From Chloroflexota bacterium (GTDB lineage Bacteria > Chloroflexota > Anaerolineae > Anaerolineales > Villigracilaceae): a stretch of 34,189 nt of DNA. The notes beneath the pieces are model-generated. The model was not told the origin of the DNA, did no database searches, and saw only the letters and a program-made list of their open reading frames with translations. Of the stretch, positions 10,503 to 19,498 are shown in pieces (within the stretch, counting starts at the first letter, position 1; each line of letters begins with the position of its first letter). Both the position numbers and the translations under genes were made by a program. The stretch is taken from assembly GCA_016191955.1 (NCBI GenBank), contig JACPVC010000333.1:1-34189 (forward strand), read 5' to 3'.

Positions 10503-12827
10503 TTACTTCTTGTCGGACAGATCGTCCGTAAATTGAATGGTGATTTCGGAACCGCTCAGCACTTTTTCGAGTTCCTCAGCGGTCGCCTGAAGGATGTTTT
10601 CCATGCTCACCGCAGCGCCAATGCGGCTCGTAGCTGCAAAGATGGTACTTTCCTTGATGGCACGACGATTGCTTTCCTCGAACAGCCGCGCATTTTCAAG
10701 CGTGAGAGCAGCACGGTTTGCCGCCGCCTGGGCAATAGCGATCTGTTCCTCGCTCCAGGTTTTGGCGGGGTCTTCTTGTTCCAACCCGATCACACCAATG
10801 ACTTGCCCAAGGATTGTGAGCGGGACAAGGAGCCTGTTTTTGGTGTTTGCCCCATTTGACTTTTGGACGATGGGATGCCCATTTTCCAATTCCAGTAGGA
10901 GTTCGGCAGGCAGATTTTGCGGGATGGGACGGATCTGTAAACCGTCGTATTCATAGGCAGATGTGCCCTGTTTGCTAAAGGTTGACTGCCATATCTGCCT
11001 TGTCTTAGTTTGGTTCGCCCTTGAAAGTTCCGAGAGGGTTGCTTCAAGGCGCTGTACCAATTGGGCGTTTTCAATTGCAGCCGCTAGTTGGTCGGCAAGC
11101 ACTTGCAAAGTTTGAAGGTCGCTCTCATCGAACGCCTTCGGAGTCTTCGCTTGAATGTCCAGCGCGCCAATGGTTACGTTGTAACTGCGCAAGGGGAGGG
11201 CGATTTCTGAGCGGGTCTCCGGCAGGTAGGGATTGTTGACATGCACTGCATCGATGTCCACATCCTGGGCGATGTACGCCTGGCCCGTGCGAGTCACATT
11301 GCCGACCAGCCCCGTCCCGCCGACCTTTAGTTTGTAATTTCTGGCGAGCAATTGTTCTGCGGCAACGCTGCTTGCTCCGCGCAGGATCGCATACTCGCCT
11401 TTTTCATCCACAAGGAAAATGCCAATGTGGTAATAGCCCAATCGTTCGCGGATCAAGTTCGCAGATACGTTGAGAAGCGTGCTCTGGTCGCGGATCACGG
11501 CAAGCTCGCGGTTGACTTCCGCAATGGTGCGAAGTTCATTTGCGAGACGGGCAAGGTCCTTGGTACGGGTAGCAACGTTTTCTTCGAGCGTCCCAAAGGA
11601 TTTTCGCAGGTCTTCGGACATTTGGTTGAACGCATTCCCCAGATCTTCGAGTTCATCTTGCGTCCTGATCTGGATGTTTTCCGGGAAATCCTGTTCATCT
11701 CCCGCGAGCGTTTCACCGGAGACTCGGCTGGCAAAATCCTTGAGCTTACGCAGCGGTTCTGTAATGGATCTCGTAAAGACAAAAAACAAGGCGCCAAAGA
11801 CGAGCAAGACAGTGAGTGTGTAGCCGATCAACGTATTCCGCAATTGGGAGGTGGTGGATGTCAATTCGGCTCTGGGGTAGGCGAGTGCCAGCGACCAGCC
11901 AGTGTCCAAGCCGACGGGTGCATAGGCGACAAGCATGGGTTCGCCGCGCGGGTCTGTCGCTTCGATGAAGCCGCTATTGCCTGCCCGCATTTCAGCGATC
12001 AACTCGATCCAGCGTACGGTTTTTTCTGTGTATGCGGCTAATACCATTGAGTCAGACATTACCTTGTACTCACCACCGCTGCTCCCAATACCGAGAATCG
12101 TTCCGGCACGGTCGATTAAGAAGGCGTACCCGTTCTCGCCGACTTCAATGGAGTTGACAATTTCCTGCGTTTGCAGGAATGCGATGTCGGCTGTAGCGAT
12201 GCCTTTGAACTCTCCGTTCTCTTCGAAGAATGGCACGCTCCACGTAACCATCCAGATTTCGCCGCCGCCGTAATCGAAGTAGGGCTTTGAGACCATGGAA
12301 GTTTGGCTTGCTTTTGGAAGCGCGTACCAGTCCCTATTGAAATAATCGTATTCAGGCGTGCCCAGGTCTGAATACACAAAGGTATTGTCCGGCAGGCGGT
12401 TGTAGTAGGGCGAGTAATAATCCAGGCCTGGTCTGAACTGGTTGGGCTCGTAGGCAATCGTTGAGCCAAAAACGCGTTCGTTGCGTTCCAGGGTGCTTTG
12501 CAGAATCTGGAGCACGTCGGAATTTTCGAGGTGCTCCGTCTCTGCAAATGCCGCCAATTGTGACGCGACTGCTTTCGCAACCAAAAGGTCCGATTGAATG
12601 ACTTCGATCTTGGTCGATGCCTGGTCTTGAAGTTGATCTCTCAGCGTTCGAACAAGAGCCTGTTGAGAAAGTTGGATGCTGAGGATGGTATAAACGGTTA
12701 AAGCAACAAGCAGCAACCCGATGACTGCCAGCGGAAGTTTTACACCCAAGCTGAGTCTGCGCTTGGATAATACGTTTTGCCTGGACGCAGAACCTGTTGA
12801 TGTTGGAGAATATCTTGAATCGTTCAT
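10503..12827 (-). CDS. S6: dCache-HAMP-GAF-GAF membrane sensor
   Basis: 774 residues. TM1 is at 29-52, double Cache at 55-330, TM2 at 333-353, HAMP at 354-412, coiled coil at 412-440, full GAF at 440-595, compact GAF-like domain at 600-718 (W613) and tail at 722-767. The Cache keeps R165-x-W167-Y168, Y183 and D214, which fits the amino-acid/amine signature of dCache_1 receptors better than S10 or S8. The full GAF is slightly divergent (ASSVAAEQLL replaces the usual ANSxGG segment; VNNPYLP replaces FNNPDLP). Its start codon overlaps the S5 stop by 4 bp (ATGA), so translation is probably coupled. S10 is its closest relative in architecture and Cache sequence, although three genes separate them. 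Confidence 0.92.
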   Translation of the reverse strand: MNDSRYSPTSTGSASRQNVLSKRRLSLGVKLPLAVIGLLLVALTVYTILSIQLSQQALVRTLRDQLQDQASTKIEVIQSDLLVAKAVASQLAAFAETEHLENSDVLQILQSTLERNERVFGSTIAYEPNQFRPGLDYYSPYYNRLPDNTFVYSDLGTPEYDYFNRDWYALPKASQTSMVSKPYFDYGGGEIWMVTWSVPFFEENGEFKGIATADIAFLQTQEIVNSIEVGENGYAFLIDRAGTILGIGSSGGEYKVMSDSMVLAAYTEKTVRWIELIAEMRAGNSGFIEATDPRGEPMLVAYAPVGLDTGWSLALAYPRAELTSTTSQLRNTLIGYTLTVLLVFGALFFVFTRSITEPLRKLKDFASRVSGETLAGDEQDFPENIQIRTQDELEDLGNAFNQMSEDLRKSFGTLEENVATRTKDLARLANELRTIAEVNRELAVIRDQSTLLNVSANLIRERLGYYHIGIFLVDEKGEYAILRGASSVAAEQLLARNYKLKVGGTGLVGNVTRTGQAYIAQDVDIDAVHVNNPYLPETRSEIALPLRSYNVTIGALDIQAKTPKAFDESDLQTLQVLADQLAAAIENAQLVQRLEATLSELSRANQTKTRQIWQSTFSKQGTSAYEYDGLQIRPIPQNLPAELLLELENGHPIVQKSNGANTKNRLLVPLTILGQVIGVIGLEQEDPAKTWSEEQIAIAQAAANRAALTLENARLFEESNRRAIKESTIFAATSRIGAAVSMENILQATAEELEKVLSGSEITIQFTDDLSDKK

Positions 12828-14527
12828 TCTTCTGAAACCTTCTCATCCGGAAGCGATGGGGAACCGATCTGAATAAACGAACGCGACGCGCCAAGGGCGA
12901 GACCCAACTCCTGGATCGTCGTCTGCATGATGCGGTCGAAATCTGTGGAGGACCCGATCTGTGTCGTAACGCGGGAGATCGTTTCCTCCTGTTCGGCTCT
13001 GCGGGTGGCATTCTCGAAGAGGCGGGCGTTTTCCAGCGCCAAGGCGGCGCGGTCGGAGATCGATTGCACCAGCATGATCTCGTCCTCGGTCCAGTTTCTA
13101 TTCGTCTCCGACGATTCGATATGGATAATCCCTATCACTTGGTCACGGAATTTAACAGGAACAGCCAACAGGGGAGAAACTCCCTGCGAAGCGCGGTTTA
13201 CAGTCACAGTCTCGCCTGAGGCGATGGCTTTTTCCAGAGTCGGGTTGATGTCCAAGGTTGCGTTTGAGGCAATGGTCCCATCCGAGCGGAAGGAATATCC
13301 AAATTGCCTTTCCCAGGCAGTTATCGGCGAACGCCTGCTGCTCGTGGGCATCATTGAAACGGCGCTTCTATCGCTGCGCTGCAAAAGGATGGCTAGTTGA
13401 TTCGCAATGGTCATCAACGGGGTTGTGTCTTCTTCGTTGAATGCCGCTGATTGGGTGCTTTGCACATCCAATACGCCAATGACGGCATTCGCAAACTTTA
13501 TGGGAAGTGAGATCTCCGACCTGGTTTCGGGAAGGTAGGGATTGTTGAAGAAGACGGCATCCGCCCCGGTGTCGAGGGCGATGCGCGGACGCCCGCTTTG
13601 CGAGACGTAGCCTACAATGCCCGTGCCGCCGATCTTGAGTTGATGCCGCTTTGCGAGCATCTCCTGCCCGCCTTTACTATTTGCGGCATGTAGCACTGCA
13701 AATCCGCGTGCCGTATCTACGAGAAAAACACCGACGTGATAATAGCCAAGTTTTTCGCTAATCAAACGGGTCGTTCGCGTTAACAAATCGTCGATGGGTT
13801 CGTTCGGGTTTCCCAACAGTTCCTGCGAAATTTCGGCGGCGGCTTGCAGCTTCGCAGTTTTAATTAACAGTTGCTCGTTCAACTTGTTCAATTCTTCTGT
13901 GCGAAGCTTTACCTGGTCTTCCAAGGTGCGGTTGATTTCTTGCAGTCGTTCGCGGGAGGAAAGTTGTTCCTTTTGCGCAGTTTCCGCAGTCCGTAAGACG
14001 GCGCGGTGCCTGTGGAACACGGCAATAGTCGCGCCTATGATCCCAAGCAGCAGGGCGGAATTAAGAAGAATGTATCTCAGGTCCGTTTCAAATGTGTTGG
14101 GTATGGTGCCGTTCAATTCCAATAGACCTGAGCCAATGAACAAGACAAGGATGAGCACACCGAAAATAAAAATCGAAGGTTCTCTGTTCGTTGAACTGTA
14201 TATATTGACAAGCAAAAACACACCGAGGCTGCTCATCCAGATCAGGTCATGCACGCCTTTGCCGTCGAGGATCGAGATCATGACCACGCTCAACATAACG
14301 AAGACCGGAAAGACCATCGGGTAGCTTGCCTTGCTGCGAATGGTCTGTGTGAGCGAGAAAAGAGCGGTGAGACTGGTAATGCCCGAAACCGCCATAGTGA
14401 TTGGATTCTTGTAAGCAAGCGCCCAGAACGCCGTCACTACGAATCCAAGTGCAAGCGTGATGATGGTTTCCGAGCGTTTCCCGGTTGCATCGCTGAATAA
14501 ATAATTGCGTAAGCTGAAGTTACTCAT
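12824..14527 (-). CDS. S5: six-TM GAF-GAF membrane sensor
   Basis: 567 residues. About six TM helices lie between 20 and 172, a coiled coil between 178 and 228, the full GAF at 228-385 (YYHVGVFLVD, ANSKGG, GIVGYVSQ, FNNPYLPETRSE, GVLDVQS) and a compact GAF-like domain at 395-505. The linker between the GAFs is shorter and Ser-rich here, but the invariant Trp is kept (W405). The tail at 510-555 ends in an acidic stretch. No catalytic domain. The stop overlaps the start of S6 by 4 bp, a typical coupling arrangement, and the start lies 15 bp after the S4 stop. The input signal cannot be predicted. Confidence 0.9.
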   Translation of the reverse strand: MSNFSLRNYLFSDATGKRSETIITLALGFVVTAFWALAYKNPITMAVSGITSLTALFSLTQTIRSKASYPMVFPVFVMLSVVMISILDGKGVHDLIWMSSLGVFLLVNIYSSTNREPSIFIFGVLILVLFIGSGLLELNGTIPNTFETDLRYILLNSALLLGIIGATIAVFHRHRAVLRTAETAQKEQLSSRERLQEINRTLEDQVKLRTEELNKLNEQLLIKTAKLQAAAEISQELLGNPNEPIDDLLTRTTRLISEKLGYYHVGVFLVDTARGFAVLHAANSKGGQEMLAKRHQLKIGGTGIVGYVSQSGRPRIALDTGADAVFFNNPYLPETRSEISLPIKFANAVIGVLDVQSTQSAAFNEEDTTPLMTIANQLAILLQRSDRSAVSMMPTSSRRSPITAWERQFGYSFRSDGTIASNATLDINPTLEKAIASGETVTVNRASQGVSPLLAVPVKFRDQVIGIIHIESSETNRNWTEDEIMLVQSISDRAALALENARLFENATRRAEQEETISRVTTQIGSSTDFDRIMQTTIQELGLALGASRSFIQIGSPSLPDEKVSEE

Positions 14528-14542
14528 GGATCAATCCGTCGC

Positions 14543-16252
14543 TCACTCATTGATTGGGACTTGTACGCTTCTTCCCGCGCCGTCTGCCTGATTCTCTCCA
14601 TCAGACAGATCGAGCAACTGGAAGGTGACCGATGTATTCGCAATCGACTGCCCCAATTCCTGCACCGTTTCGCGGATAATGGCATCTCTTGTGGCAGATG
14701 CGTTGATGCGGGCGGAAATATCGGAAACTAGCGACTCACGCACGGCACGCTGTTGGGATTCACGGTAAAGACGGGCGCTTTCCAACGCGCCGCTTAATTG
14801 GTCCGAAAGCGCAATGGCAAGGTTGGTCTCATCCTGTGTCCATGCTTCTGCGATCTCCGATTTCTTCAACCGGATCGCTCCAATGACCTGACCGCGGATC
14901 TTGACCGGCACACTGATGGTCAACCCATCGTTGCCGAGAATGAGATCGCCGGTTTCGATGGCTCTTGAAATATTCGGTTCCATCGTCTCGCTTTGGATTT
15001 GAACTGTGACAGGCGGCGTGGCGAGGAAGCCGATCCTTGCCTGGCTGCGCAGCATTTTATTCCATGCCTCGCGGCTCAGTTGACCGTATGTTGCACGGGT
15101 GGATTCGAGCGCCTTCGCCGTTTCACTGAAGAGGTTTGCATTTTGGATGGCTACGGCTAATTGTTCGGCAAGGACTTGAAGGGTGGCAATATCGTCTTCG
15201 ATAAATGCCCGCGGCTCGGTACTTTGTACGTCCAACACGCCCAGGATCTGTCCGCTGGCAACGAGGGGGAGTGCCATCTCAGAACGGGTGTTGGGCAGGT
15301 CGGGGTTGTTGAAGAACACTGCGTCTGCGCCTACATCCAGCGCAATACGCGCCCGCAAGCTTTCAGAGACGTACCCCACGATACCCGTTTCACCGACTTT
15401 GAGTTGGTGCCCCTTATCGAGCATTCTTCGCCCGCCTTCACTGTTCGTGGCGGCTAGAACGGCATACTCTTTGCGTTCATCCAGCAGGAAGATACCCACG
15501 TGGTAATAACCGAAATTTTCATGGATCAAAATACTGGCTTGTTGAAGAAGCTCAGATAGATTTCTGTACGAAGTAATGGACTTGCCGACATCTGCCACCG
15601 CTTGCAACTGGGAGGTACGCTTATCCAGAACTTCTGTACGCTCCTTGATTTTTTGCTCTAGTGTAGATCGTTCTACAGTAAGGTCTTTGAAGAATGAACG
15701 CGCCCGGTTCTCCGAATTTTCGTATTCGGTTTGCGACAAGCGCATGCTGTTGATCACCAGAATGGAAAGCATCACCATGCTGGTGGCATTGGAAACCCAA
15801 ACTTGAAGTGTGCCCACCCCAACGGTTGTGTTTGAAATGGTCAACCTGCCGCTGAAGATCAGCCAGCCGAAAAGAATGTATGAAGCAAGCCCAACGCCAA
15901 GCATTACCCAGCCTGCCCGCCATGAAAACAGCATGCATGCCAGAGTGATGGCGCCCAGCATGAAGAGTCTCGCATCCCCGCGAATTCCCGTTTCCGTAAG
16001 CCCAGCCACGGCGATCATATAGACCAGGAAGATCAATATTCCCGCCCTGATGTTGTCGTTAATGTGCAGGAAGGTAATCAGGAGGACAATGATATAAAGC
16101 GTGATGTATATAATGCGATAGAACGCGACGGTGGCAATAAGGGAAGGGATCAACGCCACCAGCCCAAGGATGCAGGCAGCGATCAAGGTCGTGCGTAGAA
16201 ATGCCGCACGCCACTTCCTGTATGTGTACTCGAAGTTTCCTTGATAATCCAT
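14543..16252 (-). CDS. S4: six-TM GAF-GAF membrane sensor
   Basis: 569 residues. Hydrophobic helices occupy about 20-170, followed by a coiled coil at 172-220. The full GAF at 220-378 carries YYHVGIFLLD, GIVGYVSE, FNNPDLPNTRSE and GVLDVQS; the usual small-residue-Pro before RIALDVG is replaced (SLRARIALDVG). The compact GAF-like domain is at 385-495 with W397, and the tail at 500-547 is followed by a longer polar extension (548-569) than in its siblings. No transmitter or output domain. It lies 26 bp downstream of S3 and 15 bp upstream of S5, in the same direction. Function beyond membrane-linked sensing is inference. Confidence 0.9.
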   Translation of the reverse strand: MDYQGNFEYTYRKWRAAFLRTTLIAACILGLVALIPSLIATVAFYRIIYITLYIIVLLITFLHINDNIRAGILIFLVYMIAVAGLTETGIRGDARLFMLGAITLACMLFSWRAGWVMLGVGLASYILFGWLIFSGRLTISNTTVGVGTLQVWVSNATSMVMLSILVINSMRLSQTEYENSENRARSFFKDLTVERSTLEQKIKERTEVLDKRTSQLQAVADVGKSITSYRNLSELLQQASILIHENFGYYHVGIFLLDERKEYAVLAATNSEGGRRMLDKGHQLKVGETGIVGYVSESLRARIALDVGADAVFFNNPDLPNTRSEMALPLVASGQILGVLDVQSTEPRAFIEDDIATLQVLAEQLAVAIQNANLFSETAKALESTRATYGQLSREAWNKMLRSQARIGFLATPPVTVQIQSETMEPNISRAIETGDLILGNDGLTISVPVKIRGQVIGAIRLKKSEIAEAWTQDETNLAIALSDQLSGALESARLYRESQQRAVRESLVSDISARINASATRDAIIRETVQELGQSIANTSVTFQLLDLSDGENQADGAGRSVQVPINE

Positions 16253-16278
16253 TTTTTTACCTTATTGCCGTGTGGGTA

Positions 16279-17922
16279 TTATGCGTTCGTCGATTGGGAA
16301 GGTTGAGAGGCAGGTTGGGCGGGACCGATCAGGATCTCCGCCTCTTTCAGGTCGAACACCTTTCTCAACTCCGTTGTCGCAGTGCGAATAACGGCATCGA
16401 CATCCAGCGTTTCGCGCACATACGTTGAAAAACTGGCGATCATCTGGTTGCGGAGCGCGTTCTTTTGGGCTTCATCCACCAAACGGTTGTTCTCGAGGGC
16501 AAGTGCTACCTGAACGGATATCTTTTCGACCAGGTCGCGTTCACGGTCTGACCATTCGTTCGATGAGCCTTTTCTTTTTTTCAGTTTGATCCTGCCAATC
16601 TCTTGTCCGTGCAGGGTGATTGGTACATAAAGCCCGTCTATTTCTTTTACCTTCTCAGGGGAAAAGACAGGGCGGACGCCTGCCGGGGTGTACTGATAGG
16701 CATTTTTATGGCGGCTGGTGAATTTGGACCAGGTCCGTTGCGTTTGCTGTGTGGTATTCGCCTCAAGCTGGGTGAGCAGATTCCTCGTCTCATCCAGGAG
16801 GCGGACGTTATCGAATGAGATGGCTGTCAGGTCTGCCAGGGTTTGCAGAATTTCCGCATCCTCTGATGAGAACGCGCGTGGTTGATCCGAATGAATGTCG
16901 ATGATGCCAATCTGGTTTCCGCGTACAGAAAGCGGCATGACCATGCGCGAGCGGGTGAGGGGGAAGTTCGGGTCCCGCACAAAATTCGATCTCTCGATAT
17001 CCGAAGTAATAATGGTCCTATTGCTTTCGACCACTGTGGCGAGTGGATTTTTTCTATCGGGCTCGATGCGAAAGGATTGCCCAAGCAGAGGGGTCCCGGT
17101 TTCGGAAGAGGACGCTTGCAAATATGCGTTCCTCTTTAGCTCGTCGAGGATAAAAATGCCAACGTGATAATACTCAAAGCGCTCCGAGATCAGGCTTGCG
17201 GCATTTTTCAGCAGTTCGTTGACTTCACGGGTCTCGGCAATGGCGCGCACAGTCAGCGTGGAGGCGCGTAATTGGTTCATGCGAGTCTCAAGTTCGACGG
17301 TACGCTCCTGTACCTTGTTCTCGAGGTTTTGCCGTTCCGTGTTCAGGGATTGAAAGGCGGTCAACATTTGGTTAACTACGCTGGCAAACGCACTTTTTAG
17401 CATATTGGTGGCAGTGGTGATCACGATACCGGCAATCGCAAAGTCGGTGATATACACACCCCAACCCCAAATGTCGACGGCTGGAGCATTAGGTGCTGCT
17501 AATTGATAGCTGCCTTGCAAGTTCAAGAAGGCAATCACTATGCTGAAAATAATCGACGCAGCGAGAACGACAATATCTGTTCGGTTGTCTAAAAGCAGGG
17601 CTGCTAGCGTAACAGTTGCCAGTAGGAAGATCGAGCCGTCTGCCCAGGGACCCCACGCGGCGATGGCATTAACACCAACAGCGGTTGTCATTGTCAGCAG
17701 TAGGTATGCGCGCAGAAGATAGGGAGTGGGTAAAACCGTGATGGATAGCAGGATGAGATACAGAGAAAAGAACAGGATTCTGTCGGTGAATGAGGCGGTG
17801 GGGAAGGAGACCCCGATCATGACGATGCCAAGAACGGAGGCAATTCGCAGAACAATGCGGATGAAACTTTCGCGCCATTCCTTGAGATCGAACGTGGGAG
17901 TGGAGATGCCGCTATTCGTCAT
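16279..17922 (-). CDS. S3: six-TM sensor with divergent GAF
   Basis: 547 residues. TM helices lie between about 22 and 175, with a coiled coil at 180-225. The full GAF (225-380) is recognisable (YYHVGIFILD, TRSRMVMPL, IGIIDIHSDQP) but has lost several array hallmarks: ANSxGG is SSSETG, GIVGYV is NPLATVV, and FNNPDLP is VRDPNFP. This implies a changed or lost pocket. The compact GAF-like domain (388-483) keeps W398, and the tail (487-532) is retained, followed by a Pro/Ser/Gln-rich end. Its start overlaps the S2 stop by 11 bp, indicating translational coupling. With S2 it forms the divergent pair nearest the promoter after S1. No enzymatic domain is visible. Confidence 0.88.
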   Translation of the reverse strand: MTNSGISTPTFDLKEWRESFIRIVLRIASVLGIVMIGVSFPTASFTDRILFFSLYLILLSITVLPTPYLLRAYLLLTMTTAVGVNAIAAWGPWADGSIFLLATVTLAALLLDNRTDIVVLAASIIFSIVIAFLNLQGSYQLAAPNAPAVDIWGWGVYITDFAIAGIVITTATNMLKSAFASVVNQMLTAFQSLNTERQNLENKVQERTVELETRMNQLRASTLTVRAIAETREVNELLKNAASLISERFEYYHVGIFILDELKRNAYLQASSSETGTPLLGQSFRIEPDRKNPLATVVESNRTIITSDIERSNFVRDPNFPLTRSRMVMPLSVRGNQIGIIDIHSDQPRAFSSEDAEILQTLADLTAISFDNVRLLDETRNLLTQLEANTTQQTQRTWSKFTSRHKNAYQYTPAGVRPVFSPEKVKEIDGLYVPITLHGQEIGRIKLKKRKGSSNEWSDRERDLVEKISVQVALALENNRLVDEAQKNALRNQMIASFSTYVRETLDVDAVIRTATTELRKVFDLKEAEILIGPAQPASQPSQSTNA

Positions 17923-19498
17923 TGTTTACATCCTCCATGGAAACTTCAATTTCCACTTCAGAGGCTTCAAGACCGCGTCCCAGTTCGCGGACTGCCGTTT
18001 GAAGAATGCCATCTATGTTTGGTGATGCCCATATTTTTGAAATGATCTCGTTGGTGAGCCTTTCCTGCGATGCCGTATACTGACTGTCTTCCACGAGGCG
18101 CGCATTTTCCAATGCCAATGTTGCTTGGGCGGCGATTGCCTCGATAAGGCTTTTTTGTTCGTTCGTCCATTCGGTAGACCCTGCCATAAGAATCTGACCG
18201 ATGGTTTGATTTCGCAATGCCAGCGGCACTTCGAGCGGGTTGTTCTCTGCCAGTTCCATATCACCCAGGGCATAGTGCAGAGACTTTTCGGAAGCAAGCG
18301 AACTCCATGCCGTTTCCAAATATTGTCTCTGGGTTGCCTTCATTTCCATAATGCTTTGCTGTGCTTCCTGGAAGAGGCGCGCATTTTCGATGGAGATCGA
18401 AACCCCGTTTGCCATATTCTGGTATGCATCCAGGTCTTGAGGCACGAATTCATTGTCCTTTGAAGAATGCATTTCAAGCGCGCCAAGGATCGTATCGCCC
18501 ACGACCAGTGGGACGACGATCAAGGAGCGGGTATAAGGGAACATCGGGTTTTCCAGGCGGATCTGGTTGGTGTCCTGCATGATCTGTCCCGTTTTGGAAC
18601 GGATCACCTGGGCAATCAGACTCTTCCCGTTCGTGTTGAGGCGATGCTTCTTTTCCTTCATCACCTTGCCGGTTTCGCCGATGGCTTCCTTGAGTTCCGC
18701 CCATTGCCCTGAAGAATCCAAAAGATAGACGGCCGTGTAATAAAAACCGAATTCGTTCTGGATGAATTTCGCGGCAAGCGGCAGGATTTCGTTGATGTCG
18801 AGGACCGCGGCGACTGCCCGTTCTACTTCGTTGATGCGGCGGAGTTGTACAGTGCGTTCCTGCACCCTGGTTTCGAGGTTGTTACGCTCTTCGCGCAGAG
18901 TGTCAAGCGTGGTTGAAATTTTTCCCTGTGCTTCGGAAAATTCCTTTTCCAACTGCCCAAAGCCGATAATGATCACCGTGCCGAACATGATGAGCGCGCC
19001 CCCCGCGCTGAACCAGTCCTGAACTTTTGCTTGAGCGACATCTGTGAAAAGCGTATCGAACCTGCCCGTCGTCATGAGCCAGCCTACGACAATAAAGGTG
19101 ATAATACCCATAGTGACGGCAACGATCCCTGCGCGTGGCGAGACCAGCATCGTCGCAAAGATAATCAGGGCGAGGAAGAAGAACAGAGCATCCCCAAGGA
19201 TTCCAAGACTGAGCAGTTCGCCGACCCCAAGCATATAAATGCTGATAAGGAATGCGGTGACCCGGAAGTTGTACGAAAACTTGAATACTGCTGTAATTGC
19301 CACCAATAAGTATGACGAAATAAAAATCCCATCGATGAAAACATTATCAGAAGCAATAATCGCCTGTGAAAGGGCAAAGGCGCCAAATACCAAGACGCCT
19401 ATAAGCAAAGGTACGATAAAACCTTCGCGCCAGGTTTTATAAACCCTTTCGGTGGTTGCTTGCGGTGTGGAAGATTCCAGCTTGAGAGGAGACTGCAT
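17912..19498 (-). CDS. S2: six-TM sensor with divergent GAF
   Basis: 528 residues, the shortest complete sensor. About six TM helices lie between 28 and 182, with a coiled coil at 183-225. The divergent full GAF (225-378) has FYYTAVYLLD for the usual YHVGIFL, no ANSxGG (IGETG), SLIAQVI for GIVGYV, LENPMFPYTRS for FNNPDLPxTRS and LGALEMHSS for GVLDVQS. The compact GAF-like domain (390-470) keeps W398 although it is shorter than in the siblings. The tail at 475-520 is well conserved (LTNEIISKIW, ILQTAVRELG). Its ATG shares one base with the S1 stop (TAATG), and its own stop overlaps S3. Co-translation from S1 to S3 is likely. No output domain. Confidence 0.88.
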   Translation of the reverse strand: MQSPLKLESSTPQATTERVYKTWREGFIVPLLIGVLVFGAFALSQAIIASDNVFIDGIFISSYLLVAITAVFKFSYNFRVTAFLISIYMLGVGELLSLGILGDALFFFLALIIFATMLVSPRAGIVAVTMGIITFIVVGWLMTTGRFDTLFTDVAQAKVQDWFSAGGALIMFGTVIIIGFGQLEKEFSEAQGKISTTLDTLREERNNLETRVQERTVQLRRINEVERAVAAVLDINEILPLAAKFIQNEFGFYYTAVYLLDSSGQWAELKEAIGETGKVMKEKKHRLNTNGKSLIAQVIRSKTGQIMQDTNQIRLENPMFPYTRSLIVVPLVVGDTILGALEMHSSKDNEFVPQDLDAYQNMANGVSISIENARLFQEAQQSIMEMKATQRQYLETAWSSLASEKSLHYALGDMELAENNPLEVPLALRNQTIGQILMAGSTEWTNEQKSLIEAIAAQATLALENARLVEDSQYTASQERLTNEIISKIWASPNIDGILQTAVRELGRGLEASEVEIEVSMEDVNNDE

